NCBI GenBank assembly: GCA_011763485.2
Contig: JAANSK020144456.1
Location: 1-25,794 of the forward strand
DNA length: 25,794 nt
Source of the DNA: Isoetes engelmannii
Taxonomy: Eukaryota > Streptophyta > Lycopodiopsida > Isoetales > Isoetaceae
Reading direction: 5' to 3'
Position 1 is the stretch's first letter. Every line of letters begins with the position of its first letter. The translations under genes and the position numbers were made by a program. This document shows, one piece after another, positions 1-9,304 of the stretch. Under the pieces are notes generated by a model that worked only from the letters and a program-made list of their open reading frames with translations, had not been told where the DNA came from and searched no databases.

Positions 1-411
1 CCCTCCCCCCCGCGGGTAGCCAACACAACCTCTAATGCTTCCTAACACAGTTGAACAAACCATCTGGATCATTCAATCAGGCCCCCAAACCCCTCTTGGC
101 CGTCCAACCCTAAAAGCCCACTATGCCCATCAAGGAAAGGGTTTGCCCTTCGAGCAATCCAAAAAGGTAATTGATCATTGGCAAAGGAATATGTTGTGAG
201 GGCAAGGGAGCAAACGAACTTCTGACCAAAAGAATCCATTGGAGTAGTATGCCATCGACGACCAAAACTTTCGTCTACCTTTTTTATGGACTTATGGCCC
301 GATGGAAGCACTCCAGACACCAAGTGAACTAAGAAAATCAATAACCACATTGTAATACAAGCTTGAATTTCTTTTCCATATAATGAGGAGTGAAAATATA
401 TGGTGAACGCA
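1..411. other. Intergenic, no recognised gene
   Basis: A minus-strand open frame of about 93 codons (69-350) has no motif I recognise and no supporting context. The opening C/G-rich bases are low complexity. Nothing else here supports a feature. Confidence 0.5.
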
Positions 412-705
412 TAAGGGTAAGCTTGTTGAGAAGGGATTCCCTATTTGTCCGGTGGCTGCTACGACCGGTTGCAGCCGGGAGCAGCCCATAGGCAACCAGG
501 GAATCCCTAAGCTACAATCTTATCCTTACAATATCACAATTGGGGAGCATCTAGTTCTTGCCTGATTTTGATGGAGTTCTTGACCTGTGCAACTAGTGTT
601 GCAGAACTGGAGGACCAGAACAACATTCCTCCTTAACGGGCTAGACGATGTGGAGGTCTAAAATTGCACGACTGGAGTTTTAAGCGACCCATTTGTGACA
701 TTGTC
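412..705. mobile_element. Foldback/TIR element, copy 1 (MITE-like)
   Basis: This is a non-autonomous DNA-transposon-like repeat with two parts. The left part (412 to about 535) is a long hairpin. Its arms include AGGGATTCCCT against AGGGAATCCCT, then GGCTGCT against AGCAGCC, around a GC-rich core with two CCGG motifs. The right part (527-705) starts TACAATATCACAATTGGG and ends with the diverged inverse CCCATTTGTGACATTGTC. Copy 2 at 5357-5647 shares the core AGCCGGGAGCAGC, both terminal motifs, and the internal words ACCTGTGCA and TAAAATTGCAC. No coding capacity and no target-site duplication are visible. The copies have diverged clearly, so the insertion is not recent. The superfamily cannot be assigned. 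Confidence 0.65.
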
Positions 706-1169
706 AACGTGGCATCGAATAGAGGTGCCAAACAGAGGTGCCCTATCTTTTCCATACTTCTGGCATATTGATAGATGAATTGGAACTAGAAGCTAAGATG
801 TCACAGTATCCTTCACCTTTAGTGTTATATGCTAGGCAATATATTATTATATTGTATTATATTATATATATATATATAAACAAAACAAAGATTCTTATTT
901 TATGACCCTAACATGTCTCTTATATACTATAAAGGGGACAAAGTAGAGACATGAAAGATATTTGGGGTTCATTATTGACTGTAATGGAATAAAGCACTGG
1001 AGCAAGGAACAAGTAGTGGTCTAGAAACCCCATTCGTTGCTCTCGAGGAAATGTAAGAAATTTTTACATTATGGTCGATCAAATGCATAGTTCCACGTAG
1101 ATGGCTAAATTTCAATAACAAATTGTTGAAGTGGGAATGCTCACCTTTTCGTGGTAAAAACAACTTCAA
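706..1169. other. Intergenic with AT microsatellite
   Basis: The only structured sequence is an AT-rich simple repeat at about 838-879, ending in an uninterrupted (TA)n run. Minus-strand open frames here have no recognisable domain. Confidence 0.5.
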
Positions 1170-1420
1170 TCCATGGATACGAGAAAGGCACTTAAACAAA
1201 TAACACAACATGTCTATTACTGTCTAGGACTAACCCTCCACCCTTCGGCCTCGAAGGGTTTTCAAGGGGAAAACCTTAGCAATAATAAGCTTGTTGATAA
1301 ACTGTAAATTTTACCGGTTAGTGTAGCGAAGAACAAAATTGAGCTCGCATGTCTCGCACCTCTTGGATGTATGACGTTAGTGCCACTACTGAAGGCGTCT
1401 GCAATATTAGATGTAGCGGT
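1170..1420 (-). mobile_element. Old LINE 3'-end fragment
   Basis: The segment aligns by eye with the 3' region of the LINE at 10201-13445. CATGTCTATTACTGTCTAGG matches CAAGTGTATTACTGTTAGG. AAGGGTTTTCAAGGGGAAAA matches AAAGGATTTTCGAGGGAGAA. AGCAATAATAAG matches GGCAGTAATAAG. The orientation is minus strand. Divergence is high, no clear tail repeat survives at the low-coordinate end, and the upper limit is approximate. Confidence 0.55.
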
Positions 1421-1940
1421 TAGTTAGCCAGGGTAACCAACCTGGCATATATCACCATGATAGACACAAACGCTAGGTAATTCTAAAGAGTGTGGCACTA
1501 CTTTTCAATGCAACACTAGCATGTCACGTTTTCTTGCTTTTCTCAAGCCCATCTGCCTATCCAATTTTAAAGTTTGCAACAAAACATTGCAAGAAAAAAC
1601 AACAATGTATATATTGCCCAATAGCATTTTGTACCTCAACTTTACATACAAAAATTAAAATGCAATATATAGGCGTGGATTGTCTTTGGTGCATAGTGAC
1701 ATATTATTGTATCATCTCGGTTCTCTTGTGATTTTAACATGGGAATCTAACAACCATGTGTTCATTCATTTCAACTACTTTCTCAAAAAAGATTTCTTTC
1801 AAGCATCTAGAATAGGAAATGCAAAACGATCACATTACGCGTGGTATGTGGAGAAGAATAGAAACACAATGTGTCAGGGTGAAGATAGGTAAGAATAAAG
1901 GTCTTAAAGGACACCTAGTGTAATGTTCCTAGAGGACAAG
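1421..1940. other. Intergenic, nothing recognised
   Basis: AT-rich sequence with overlapping short frames that look like chance. There is no repeat with a partner elsewhere in the window and no RNA gene. Confidence 0.5.
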
Positions 1941-2060
1941 GGATGGCATGGCCCAGCGCTACAAACTCGCGCCCACAGCATAGGCAGTTCGAACCAAGAT
2001 CCAGAGTTGTAGGAAAATCACAGGATTGATGTGGGGAATGAGAGAGATTTCATTCTTCTG
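1941..2060 (+). repeat. Possible SINE head (tRNA-like A and B boxes)
   Basis: TGGCCCAGCGC at 1949 resembles a pol III A box, except for its last base. GTTCGAACC at 1987 fits the B-box consensus GWTCRANNC. The 38-bp spacing is compatible with a tRNA-type internal promoter. No tRNA cloverleaf forms, so it is not a tRNA gene. No second copy, tail or target-site duplication was found, so the call is tentative. Confidence 0.25.
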
Positions 2061-2115
2061 GGACATTGAATGGGGGCCGTTATAGGGTATATTTCACGAG
2101 GCCAATATTCGAAGC

Positions 2116-2157
2116 GTATGGATAATAGATAAAGGGGTATGGATAATACATAAAGGG
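2116..2157. repeat. Two tandem 21-bp units
   Basis: GTATGGATAATAGATAAAGGG is followed immediately by the same unit with one base changed. It lies about 370 bp upstream of the DUF4408/DUF761 gene. No function is suggested. Confidence 0.8.
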
Positions 2158-2530
2158 GTAGACTGAGAAATACAGGGTAAATATGACTTTTATTTTACAA
2201 TAAGATGGTGAAAGGGGTAAAGAAAGGTATATATGAATTTCCTAAGAAGGCACAAGAAGACTTACATATTTTAATGGTCAAGCAGTTCTACATCAAAAAG
2301 AAAGGGCAAATGAGAAGGAATGGAGAAGGTATTGTATGCTAAGCTCTACCTTGAAGGGCTTATTTTCATACCTTGTGCAAGCAATCATGGGAGCAAGATA
2401 TGGAAGAGGATATCAGCCAGTGTATTCCAAGCAACTGATTCCTAATTCCTAACACATAGCCAAAAAAAAAAAAAAAAGGGAAAGGAAGGGTTGTGTTTTT
2501 TGCTTGCTTGGTTTGCTGCATTTAGAAGGC

Positions 2531-3367
2531 ATGAGTGTCAGGAATCAGAATAAAGAGGCTGCTCTGCTGAAGAAGGTAGCTGTGACCTCTTTGCTTTTTC
2601 CAGCAACAGGGCTGATCCCTTTCTTGGTGGAGCATGCAGTGCCAGATCTGGCCTTTGTGTGCTGTGTGTGGCTGCCTGGTTTGAAGGAGAGGGTGTGTGC
2701 ATTCTGCACCCCCTTGGTCTTGTTTGGCCTCACAAATGTGATTGTGCTTGCCATTTATCTTCTGTCCAATTCTCCAGGTCTCAGCCTCATTCCATATGCT
2801 AACACAAGTGATGAATTTGGTGAGATAGTTCCACTGGACCGCGCCGCGAAGACCGCGAAGATCGCGCCGATTATTCGCTCTCTTTGTGTTGGACATTCAG
2901 GTATGGAAGTTGTGGAGATTCAGTCTCTTGTTCCTGTTGAGGCTGAGGAGCAGAATGGTCTAGCAATTGAAATCAATAAATTTTCCTTTCAAGTTCAAGG
3001 CAATGAGCTTGCAGTTCCAGATATCACTTTTCCTGAAGATTCATGCAAAGAATTAGCAGTCCAAGATGTCACTTACCCTCTGCCTGATTCTCCAGTGGGT
3101 CTTCTATGCAATCAATCATCTAAATCTGCACCAGACCTTCAGCTTCTTGCCATTCAAGCCCCAAAAAAGGGCTCCAGGAAAAAAAAGCCCAAGATGCAGA
3201 AAAGAAGAAGCCAGCAGGACCTTGAATTGAAGCCCAATTCCAGCTTGATTGTCATGGGCTCTGCTTCTGATCATCCTTCCTCTTTCCATGACCTTGATTA
3301 TGAAATTGATCAGAAGGCTGAGGCCTTCATTGCAAATTTTAGGCAGCAGCTCAGGCAACAGAGATAA
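2531..3367 (+). CDS. DUF4408/DUF761-type membrane protein (single exon, 278 aa)
   Basis: The chosen start is the ATG at 2531; the frame is open further upstream but offers no other ATG. The N-terminal third resembles DUF4408. It has a hydrophobic segment at about residues 16-34, a stretch around VPDLAFVCCVWLPG, and a second membrane segment at about 58-79 (PLVLFGLTNVIVLAIYLL). The middle is hydrophilic and has a lysine/arginine cluster at about 212-226. The C-terminus, residues 256-278, contains EIDQKAEAFIANFRQQL, which matches the terminal helix of DUF761. This pairing is known from plant 'cotton fibre expressed'-type proteins, several of them membrane-associated, stress-responsive or growth-related; the biochemical role is unknown. 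The frame is intact and ends in TAA. It has no operon-like or functional neighbour. One oddity is a CpG-dense codon block at 2838-2880, within residues about 103-117. Confidence 0.85.
   Translation: MSVRNQNKEAALLKKVAVTSLLFPATGLIPFLVEHAVPDLAFVCCVWLPGLKERVCAFCTPLVLFGLTNVIVLAIYLLSNSPGLSLIPYANTSDEFGEIVPLDRAAKTAKIAPIIRSLCVGHSGMEVVEIQSLVPVEAEEQNGLAIEINKFSFQVQGNELAVPDITFPEDSCKELAVQDVTYPLPDSPVGLLCNQSSKSAPDLQLLAIQAPKKGSRKKKPKMQKRRSQQDLELKPNSSLIVMGSASDHPSSFHDLDYEIDQKAEAFIANFRQQLRQQR
2845..2871 (+). repeat. Three degenerate 9-bp units inside the DUF gene
   Basis: CGCGAAGAC, CGCGAAGAT and CGCGCCGAT follow one another in frame, encoding Ala-Lys-Thr, Ala-Lys-Ile and Ala-Pro-Ile in the gene's reading phase. 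The block is far richer in CpG than the surrounding AT-leaning codons. Confidence 0.75.
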
Positions 3368-3977
3368 TGCTCCTCAATTTTTCATATATTTGTTACTTTT
3401 GCATTGCCTGCCAGTTATATTTCCTGTCAGATCTGAAGCCCCTTGCTTTGGATTTCTAAAGGGTTTCTTTCTTGTACATAATCAAGCATCTCTACTAAAG
3501 AATTGATGTAGAAATCTGACCCTGTATCTGAAAAAATCAGTTTATGGTTTTGGGTTCTTGCCAAATCGTATATATATAGCACTGCTGGCTCTTTCGCCTA
3601 ATAGAAATGTGGATTGATTTACATGCCTTCAAATATGGTTTTTGTAAAATTTGTGTAGCAATTCCTGTTGCATTGCAAGGCAATTTAATGCAAAATCAGC
3701 CCAGGTTATTGAATTTTTGTGCTGCATAATCCAGATATAACTGTAATGGAGAGTTTTAGGGGATTTGACAGTTCCAAATATCGGGCTATACAGGAACAAA
3801 TCGGTAGGTTAGTTGTTGGAGCGAAGAAGCTGTCTCGGTTGACCCACGGGTCTAGTCTTCAGCTTCGATCTAGTCCGTTTTTTTCCTAAGGAAAAAATAT
3901 GCTTCTACTGTATCTGATACAAAAATACACAATAATCATACACATGATCCTTTGGCAAAAAAAATTGGCAAAAAAAA
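3368..3977. other. 3' flank of the DUF gene, otherwise empty
   Basis: The first 250-300 bp are probably 3' UTR, being T-rich with AATAGAAA near 3600 as a possible weak polyadenylation signal. Around 3815-3865 GAAGCTG and CAGCTTC form a short inverted pair. No other gene or repeat is supported. Confidence 0.4.
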
Positions 3978-4090
3978 GAATAGAATAGAATAGAATAAAA
4001 TTTTTATCATCCACGGAGGCCAGTTGGCCTATGGACTTGTACAAGATAAACAACAAGTGTATTACGGCCCGGGTGAAGGAAAATTTATTT
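3978..4090 (-). mobile_element. LINE 3' end with hairpin and (GAATA)n tail
   Basis: On the minus strand the LINE end reads toward lower coordinates. A body segment contains the complement of CAAGTGTATTACGGCC. A hairpin at about 4011-4036 follows, with inner arms GGCC/GGCC around AGTT and outer CCA/TGG. Then comes GATGATAAAAATTT and a pentanucleotide tail at 3978-3997. The same order is seen at 10201-10300. Only about 100 bp of the element remain, which fits severe 5' truncation. Confidence 0.7.
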
Positions 4091-4125
4091 CACTTCAGAA
4101 AAAAATTTGTTTCTAATTTTGATAA

Positions 4126-4175
4126 GACGAGAAGAAGAAGTATGTTTATCGTCCACGGAGAATTGAATTGAATTG
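4126..4175 (-). mobile_element. Minimal LINE-like 3' terminus with (GAA)n tail
   Basis: GTTTATCGTCCACGGAG at 4144-4160 closely matches the end of the LINE 3' termini (TTTTTATCATCCACGGAG at about 3999-4016). It is preceded by a short GAA run (about 4130-4139), in the position the tail would occupy. The hairpin is cut off by three AATTG units at 4161-4175. Only a few tens of bases match, so the call is tentative. Confidence 0.4.
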
Positions 4176-4513
4176 AGCTAATGAGTATTTTATACCGCAA
4201 AATGTTGGATATCCCAAGTTTTCGGAATAATTGTCGTCACTGCAAGTGCAAACGGGCCCGTTCTGACGGTGTCCTCCTGCATTAGCATTGTTTATACACT
4301 AAAGAAACTAGAAGTGGACGGGCATGATACCATTCGTGGAGAGGAAAAGACAAACCATATATTCTCAAAACCCATGTTTTGGTGTATTGTGCAAGATGAT
4401 GCATTGTTTGGCTCTATATATATCAATGCCCACTTGAAAAAGCATGCCCTGTGCTACTTCGTACGTGTTTCCTTGCTTTTGATTTCACGCACGTGGATCT
4501 TAAAGTAATAGGT
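4176..4513. other. Intergenic, nothing recognised
   Basis: CACGTG, a G-box core, is at about 4490 in CACGCACGTGG. No gene begins downstream of it, so it is probably incidental. Confidence 0.4.
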
Positions 4514-4611
4514 AAAGGCCAAGAGCAAGCCATTTCGCCTGGTAAGGGCCTGGTGAGCCCGTTAGGGCGAGCCAGGTCAAAGCCAGGGGAAATGGCCTGT
4601 TCTTGGCCTTT
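4514..4611. repeat. 98-bp near-perfect foldback
   Basis: Outer arms at 4516-4542 and 4583-4609 are 27 bp each with only a few mismatches, for example AGGCCAAGA against TCTTGGCCT and GCCATTTC against GAAATGGC. The 40-bp interior is itself folded: CCTGG..GCCC pairs with GGGC..CCAGG around GTTA. The whole block therefore forms one long hairpin. It may be a small foldback transposon or a small-RNA precursor; no relative is present in the window. Confidence 0.75.
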
Positions 4612-4688
4612 TTCTTAAAGGAAGGGATGACGATATATCGGCACTGCTCCTTCATTGTTGAAGCTGCAATCTCCTCCATCCTGCCGTA

Positions 4689-4746
4689 AGAAATCAGGTG
4701 ACCATCTCCAAGCTCCAAGAAATTGCTGTTAGAAATCAGGTGACCA
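4689..4746. repeat. 16-bp direct repeat, 42-bp period
   Basis: AGAAATCAGGTGACCA occurs at 4689-4704 and again at 4731-4746, just after the foldback. It could be a small local duplication or the footprint of an insertion. The 26 bp between the copies show no element structure. Confidence 0.7.
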
Positions 4747-4802
4747 CAAGGAGGACTATTACTAGGTTTAAAATGGGCTGAAAACAGATGAAATATCGCC
4801 AT

Positions 4803-5356
4803 CCCTTCCTTTATGGAACCTGTATTGGATTATACCTTTTGAATATTCATTCCCATTGCCCAAGTCCATCTTGCTTGCCTCATCACTGTTCATCTTGTGC
4901 TCTTTCTATGTCATAGCTATTGCTTATGTATATTAGATAACAATAAAAATGGATAAGCTATTATTTTCTCTTGTCTGCCAATCACAAGTTCCATCCATAA
5001 GCCCACATATTTTTGGCAAAAAGTTATATTGCTTAAGAGAGCTTTTCCCAGTAGTTTGCCCTTTATGTTACATCACATTTGTACTTTATAACGTGATATT
5101 TAAATTTAATTAATTCGCAGAAAGATTGAGTGCAACATTCAGAAATTGCTTTATTATCTTTGAGCAAGACATTGATATATGGAACAATTAATAAACAAAC
5201 ATCATCTTCTATTCAGCAAGAAACCTAAATGCATCAACACTGCTATAGTGTCACCGTGGGCAATATTAGCACTACGACCGCTTACCACCATTTCATTGGA
5301 AAATTCGACTAATAAGCTTGCCCCTATAAAAGGTAGAGAACATGGCACAATTTGTT
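4803..5356. other. Intergenic, nothing recognised
   Basis: AT-rich sequence without a convincing coding frame, RNA gene or repeat partner. Confidence 0.5.
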
Positions 5357-5647
5357 GATATTGTATAGGGGTAAGCTAACCGGGACAAGATTCCCAGTTT
5401 AGCTGCGACCGGTGGAGCCGGGAGCAGCTAACTGGGAATCTTGGACCAGTTAGCTTACCCCTACAATATCGCAGTTGGGGAGCGCAAGATCCGGTGATAT
5501 CTTGAAGAATTTGCTGAAAATTGTTACCTGTGCAGCCGATGGTGAAGAGCGAAGTAGGGAGATAGCATTCCCTGAAATCGGCGCAGTTGACGTGGCCTCC
5601 TAAAATTGCACCACCCGAAATTCGAGCGACCCAACTGTGATATTGTA
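5357..5647. mobile_element. Foldback/TIR element, copy 2 (MITE-like)
   Basis: This is the better preserved copy. The left hairpin starts GATATTGTA at 5357, and GGGGTAAGCTAAC pairs with GTTAGCTTACCCC. AGATTCCCAGTT pairs with AACTGGGAATCT, around a core containing ACCGG and AGCCGGGAGCAGC. The hairpin closes with TACAATATC at 5462-5470. The same nonamer opens the right unit (5462-5647), which begins TACAATATCGCAGTTGGG and ends CCCAACTGTGATATTGTA. The two ends are inverse complements apart from one base. The terminal motif therefore occurs three times. There is no coding capacity and no evident target-site duplication. The superfamily is unknown. Confidence 0.75.
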
Positions 5648-6592
5648 CAAGAACTCACTAGTTGTGAATGGGTACGGCTGGAATAATTCATGCTTGATCT
5701 TTAGCAGACTCATATATATTAATGCATCTTGGCCAGCAATTCTTGATAACACTTCTGCAGCCACCTATAGAAATGGAAAACAAGTCATTTTAAATGTCAA
5801 ACTAAATACATCAACAAATATATTCCTTGTTCATTCACCACCCTAGTCGTGTTGTTATAGATGTGAGCTTGAGATGCAACACAAAATTGGAGAGCAAGTT
5901 TAGATATATGGAAGACCCGAGCAAAGAGTTGGAAGATTGTACATATGGGTCGAAGTGTGGACTTAAGAAGCTTCTAAGCGCTACATTCATTATTCTTCCA
6001 AAAATTTATTTGTTAACATTGACTTTCATCGCTTCAATTGACAAATTCTCTTGCATTTTTTCGTGGACTAACCTGCAATATATCACGTAAAATGGTGCAT
6101 CTAAACACATAATAAAACACATTATTGAATGGCAATGCATACCTCATGTGGTTGAAGGAAGAGGCAATTCCATATTCCAATGTGACACTTGAATATAACT
6201 CAAGAAGTAAATACTCCATAGTAATAATCGCTCCCATCAATTTGGCATCTATGGCACTAGAAGGATATTTGCAAATACCATCCATAAGGGGTGGTGGTGG
6301 AGGGGAGAAGGGAAAAGAAGACGGCGGCAATAATGGCGACGATAACAATGGTGTTAAAGGAGATGATTGTGGTGGGTATAATAAACAAATAGAATCTAAT
6401 GATAGGACATGAACCACATACAAATGGAAGGGGATGAGTACCTCTAGAGAGCCTCCCCCCCCCCCTTCCCAAAGACGGTCATGAAGCCGAGAAAGTAGGT
6501 GCCAATGAACGAAACGGGAGGTAAGCATCTCCAAATATCAACTAAGCACCTTGCCTGGATGTGGATGAAACTCTCGAACCATACCTTAGGAA
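5648..6592. other. Intergenic with low-complexity patches
   Basis: A GGT/GGA-rich purine patch lies at about 6288-6370 and an uninterrupted C run at about 6455-6464. Open frames on both strands owe their length to this bias. No domain is recognisable. Confidence 0.5.
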
Positions 6593-6806
6593 TTATGGAT
6601 TGTATCCCTTCCACTATGCACCGTAATGGTCCCAAAGGAACCTCACACGGAAAAAGGCCGTCCGTTTGACTACACGCTTTGCCTGCATAAACATTACCCA
6701 AGTTAGTCCATTATTCCTTCCATTGCGGACCATAATGGTCCCAAAAACACCCAAAAAAAAAGCTCTCTGTATGACTAGCGCCTCCCCTACACATAAATTA
6801 CCCAAG
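6593..6806. repeat. Two diverged tandem units of about 105-110 bp
   Basis: Unit 1 is 6593-6702 and unit 2 is 6703-6806. Both contain a CCTTCCA word, AATGGTCCCAAA, a TTTGACTACACGC or ATGACTAGCGCC word, and end with CATAAA followed by TTACCCAAG. They may be the remains of a satellite-like array. Divergence is substantial, so the duplication is old. Confidence 0.7.
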
Positions 6807-7177
6807 CCCTCCGTCAGAACATGCCGGAGTGATCTAAATCCATCTCTCCCTATGTTTTTTTCTATCTTAAGCCACCCATTCTATTCTAGCAGTAGATTTA
6901 CTGCCCCTTTTACCATATCCAGTGCCAGATGCATGTGTTTTATGAATGTGTAAATGTTTAGCAGATGCAAGGGCGGACGCCTGGCGATCATAGGACTCAA
7001 GCTTCAAGAACATGTATTTTCTTCTTTCATTTCGCGACATATGTTGCTTTAACTTGGAGAACACAAAAAAAAAACCTTTCTATGATGCCAAACTATATGA
7101 TCAGTCTCTCAAATGTTGTAACATACTTGGATATATTTGAATGTTTAAATGTTATAATGGTCTATGTGGTAGCGATG
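6807..7177. other. Intergenic, nothing recognised
   Basis: No gene or repeat is supported. Short frames on both strands lack motifs. Confidence 0.5.
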
Positions 7178-7233
7178 GGTAACGGTCACTATACCAAAGG
7201 AACAAGGTAACCGTCAATATACCAAAGGAATAA
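7178..7233. repeat. Two tandem 28-bp units
   Basis: GGTAACGGTCACTATACCAA at 7178 is repeated as GGTAACCGTCAATATACCAA at 7206, each followed by AGGAA. This is a simple local duplication. Confidence 0.85.
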
Positions 7234-7788
7234 ACTTCTCCAGCTGGCAATAATCGATGCTCCGATCACCACATGATTTCTGTCCTGGTCGTAATTATTG
7301 GACCTCAAACATATTACTTGCAAGCTTTTTACCTTTACGCCATACCCATGGTCAAAAAACTCCTCTGAGCAGAGCAATTTCTCCATTTCTACATCTAGCT
7401 CATTGCTTTCTTTTGTAGCCTAGGAGAGAGACAACGAAGGTATATGCAGTTTGAGGATCGACTATGACCTCCGGAGCTAGTTTCAATCCAGTGAACAAGC
7501 ATATCTTTTCCACTCTGCTATTGCTTTTCGCTAGACATTTCCTATCTCTATAGTTATTTTGGCAATGGAATGGGCAGGAGATAAAATCCCTCAATACTTT
7601 CAGAGCCAGCTTTGGCATGGCATTGTGCTTGCTTTTATTCATTTGCATTGCAAGAATATATCTTATCCGAGTGACGGATATGGTATTTTATTTGGACTGA
7701 AGATGTTGCAAAACACATATAATGGGGCTATTTTGGTTCAAAGTTGGTTTGTTTTTTACTGGGCCTTGATATTAAGATGTGAAAGAAT
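7234..7788. other. Intergenic, nothing recognised
   Basis: No convincing coding frame, RNA gene or element. Confidence 0.5.
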
Positions 7789-7870
7789 GGAGGAGGAGGA
7801 GGAGGAGGAGGAGGAGGAGAGTTTTTAACGTCCCACCATTAGGCAGCATCCAGCTGGACATGTTACCATA
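7789..7870 (-). mobile_element. Retroelement 3' end with (GGA)n tail
   Basis: A (GGA)n run at 7789-7819 is followed by GTTTTTAACGTCCCACCA. The same junction, (GGA)n then GTTTTTAACGTCACGCCA, recurs at 25301-25353. Read on the minus strand this is a short terminus ending GACGTTAAAAAC plus a tail, resembling the GATGATAAAAAC terminus of the LINE at 10201. A small palindrome TCCAGCTGGA lies just upstream on the minus strand, where the related termini carry a hairpin. The body length is unknown. Confidence 0.45.
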
Positions 7871-8575
7871 CACCACACTACGTTGCTCGGTTGGGCCTTG
7901 CCCCCAACCAATTTACATTGCGTCTGTGGGTTTGGGTGCATATTCACACAGGGAGTGACTCTGGGCAACAAGAGCTGTTGGATGGGCATATTCACGACTT
8001 ATGCCTTGATTTGGACCGTAGATAGCGATCCTCGTTTGTGGGGTATGCTCATACAAATGTTTTTATACTATATAACAAGAATTACAAAATACTAAGGTTT
8101 GAGGTATTGTACTCAATGATGTTGATTTCATACATGTGTTATAAAAGGGGTGTTTTAGGGGGTACAAATGGGGCTCTCGCTGCCCTACGTCACTCCCGTG
8201 TGAATATGTATCCAAACTAAAGGGGGGTTTAGGGGGAATTTAATTTAGAATTGTTGGATGTAATGGCTTGTGTTATATAAAAAAAAATTTGGGCCCCAAG
8301 CACAAAGAAAACACGAAGATTAAAGATGTGAAGCCATCATATCCTTGAACAAAATATCATTGGAACACAATGATGAAAATGCTCAAAAGAGGCCATTAGT
8401 TCAATAGCAACAGTACTTGTATCTGCATCTATAATTGTAACATGTATTGGGCTACGATGATAGCCAGCTAAATTGGACGATATAGAGGCAAACGGATTCT
8501 GAGGAAAGTACAAACGCTCAAGCTGCTAGAAGTAGATCTCTGTATATTCTCAATTCTGCATGTATTTTCCATTCC
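7871..8575. other. Intergenic, nothing recognised
   Basis: No gene is supported. The body of the (GGA)n-tailed element may extend into this stretch, but I find no coding remnant. Confidence 0.45.
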
Positions 8576-8675
8576 GCATATGCACACGCACATGCACACA
8601 TATGCACAGTGTTCATGCACAAATACACATGCACACACATGCACATGCACAGTGTTCATGCACAAAGACATGCAG
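8576..8675. repeat. CA/TGCA-rich minisatellite
   Basis: Short CACATGCA words repeat irregularly. The longer word ATGCACAGTGTTCATGCACA occurs twice within the block. Confidence 0.8.
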
Positions 8676-9304
8676 ATAAAGACAACAACCCTTGGATTGT
8701 TTCAGCTAACGAAAATCAACGGCCCATAAAGGGTGCACTCTAGAAATACTATTTAGTACACCTCAACAAATACAACAACAAATCATAGAAAAACCATGTG
8801 AAAAAACGTATAAAAATCTAAAAGTAACCCCTGTTATTATGCTAGATATTTGAAGCCCAACAGTTCAGAGTGCAACTCTAGACGACCTCAAACTGAAAGA
8901 CCTCACATTGCTGGGACTAGTGTGTGAATTATGCAAAGTACTAATTACTGCATTTTATTGTTGGCATGAACTACTGACAACTACTTTCAGCTGGGGCTTT
9001 TTACAAATAGCTAACCGTAAGTTGAAATTTGATTTCAGAGATGCTTTTGATTTAAAAAGTTCCTTCTTTTGTGATAATATAAGATCAAACATGTGAGTTT
9101 GATTTTTGTTATTGTGGATAAGTGCGAGTTGCATGTCTGTACCAAATGGAAATTGAAGGGTTCATATCCCTGACCCCGATATAGGGTTTGTTAAACATAA
9201 CATCACAAAATGATAAAGGACCACAAATGGTGAATAATGTCTCCATAAAAGACTAGCCCTTAGACAAGGCTTGCACTAAGAAACCACTATATGCTAACAG
9301 ATAA
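8676..9304. other. Intergenic, nothing recognised
   Basis: AT-rich sequence without a convincing frame or repeat partner. Confidence 0.5.

Noticed and set aside
69-350. 93-codon minus-strand frame
   Set aside because: No recognisable motif and no codon or context support; kept only as a note in the intergenic entry.
2522-2896. Minus-strand frames antisense to the DUF4408/DUF761 gene
   Set aside because: They are shadows of the plus-strand coding sequence.
5827-6090. Plus-strand frame of 87 codons after the composite element
   Set aside because: No motif, homology or codon support; expected by chance in AT-rich sequence.
8576-8675. Possible CRISPR-like array
   Set aside because: Irregular short CA/TGCA repeats without unique spacers; a minisatellite in a plant genome.
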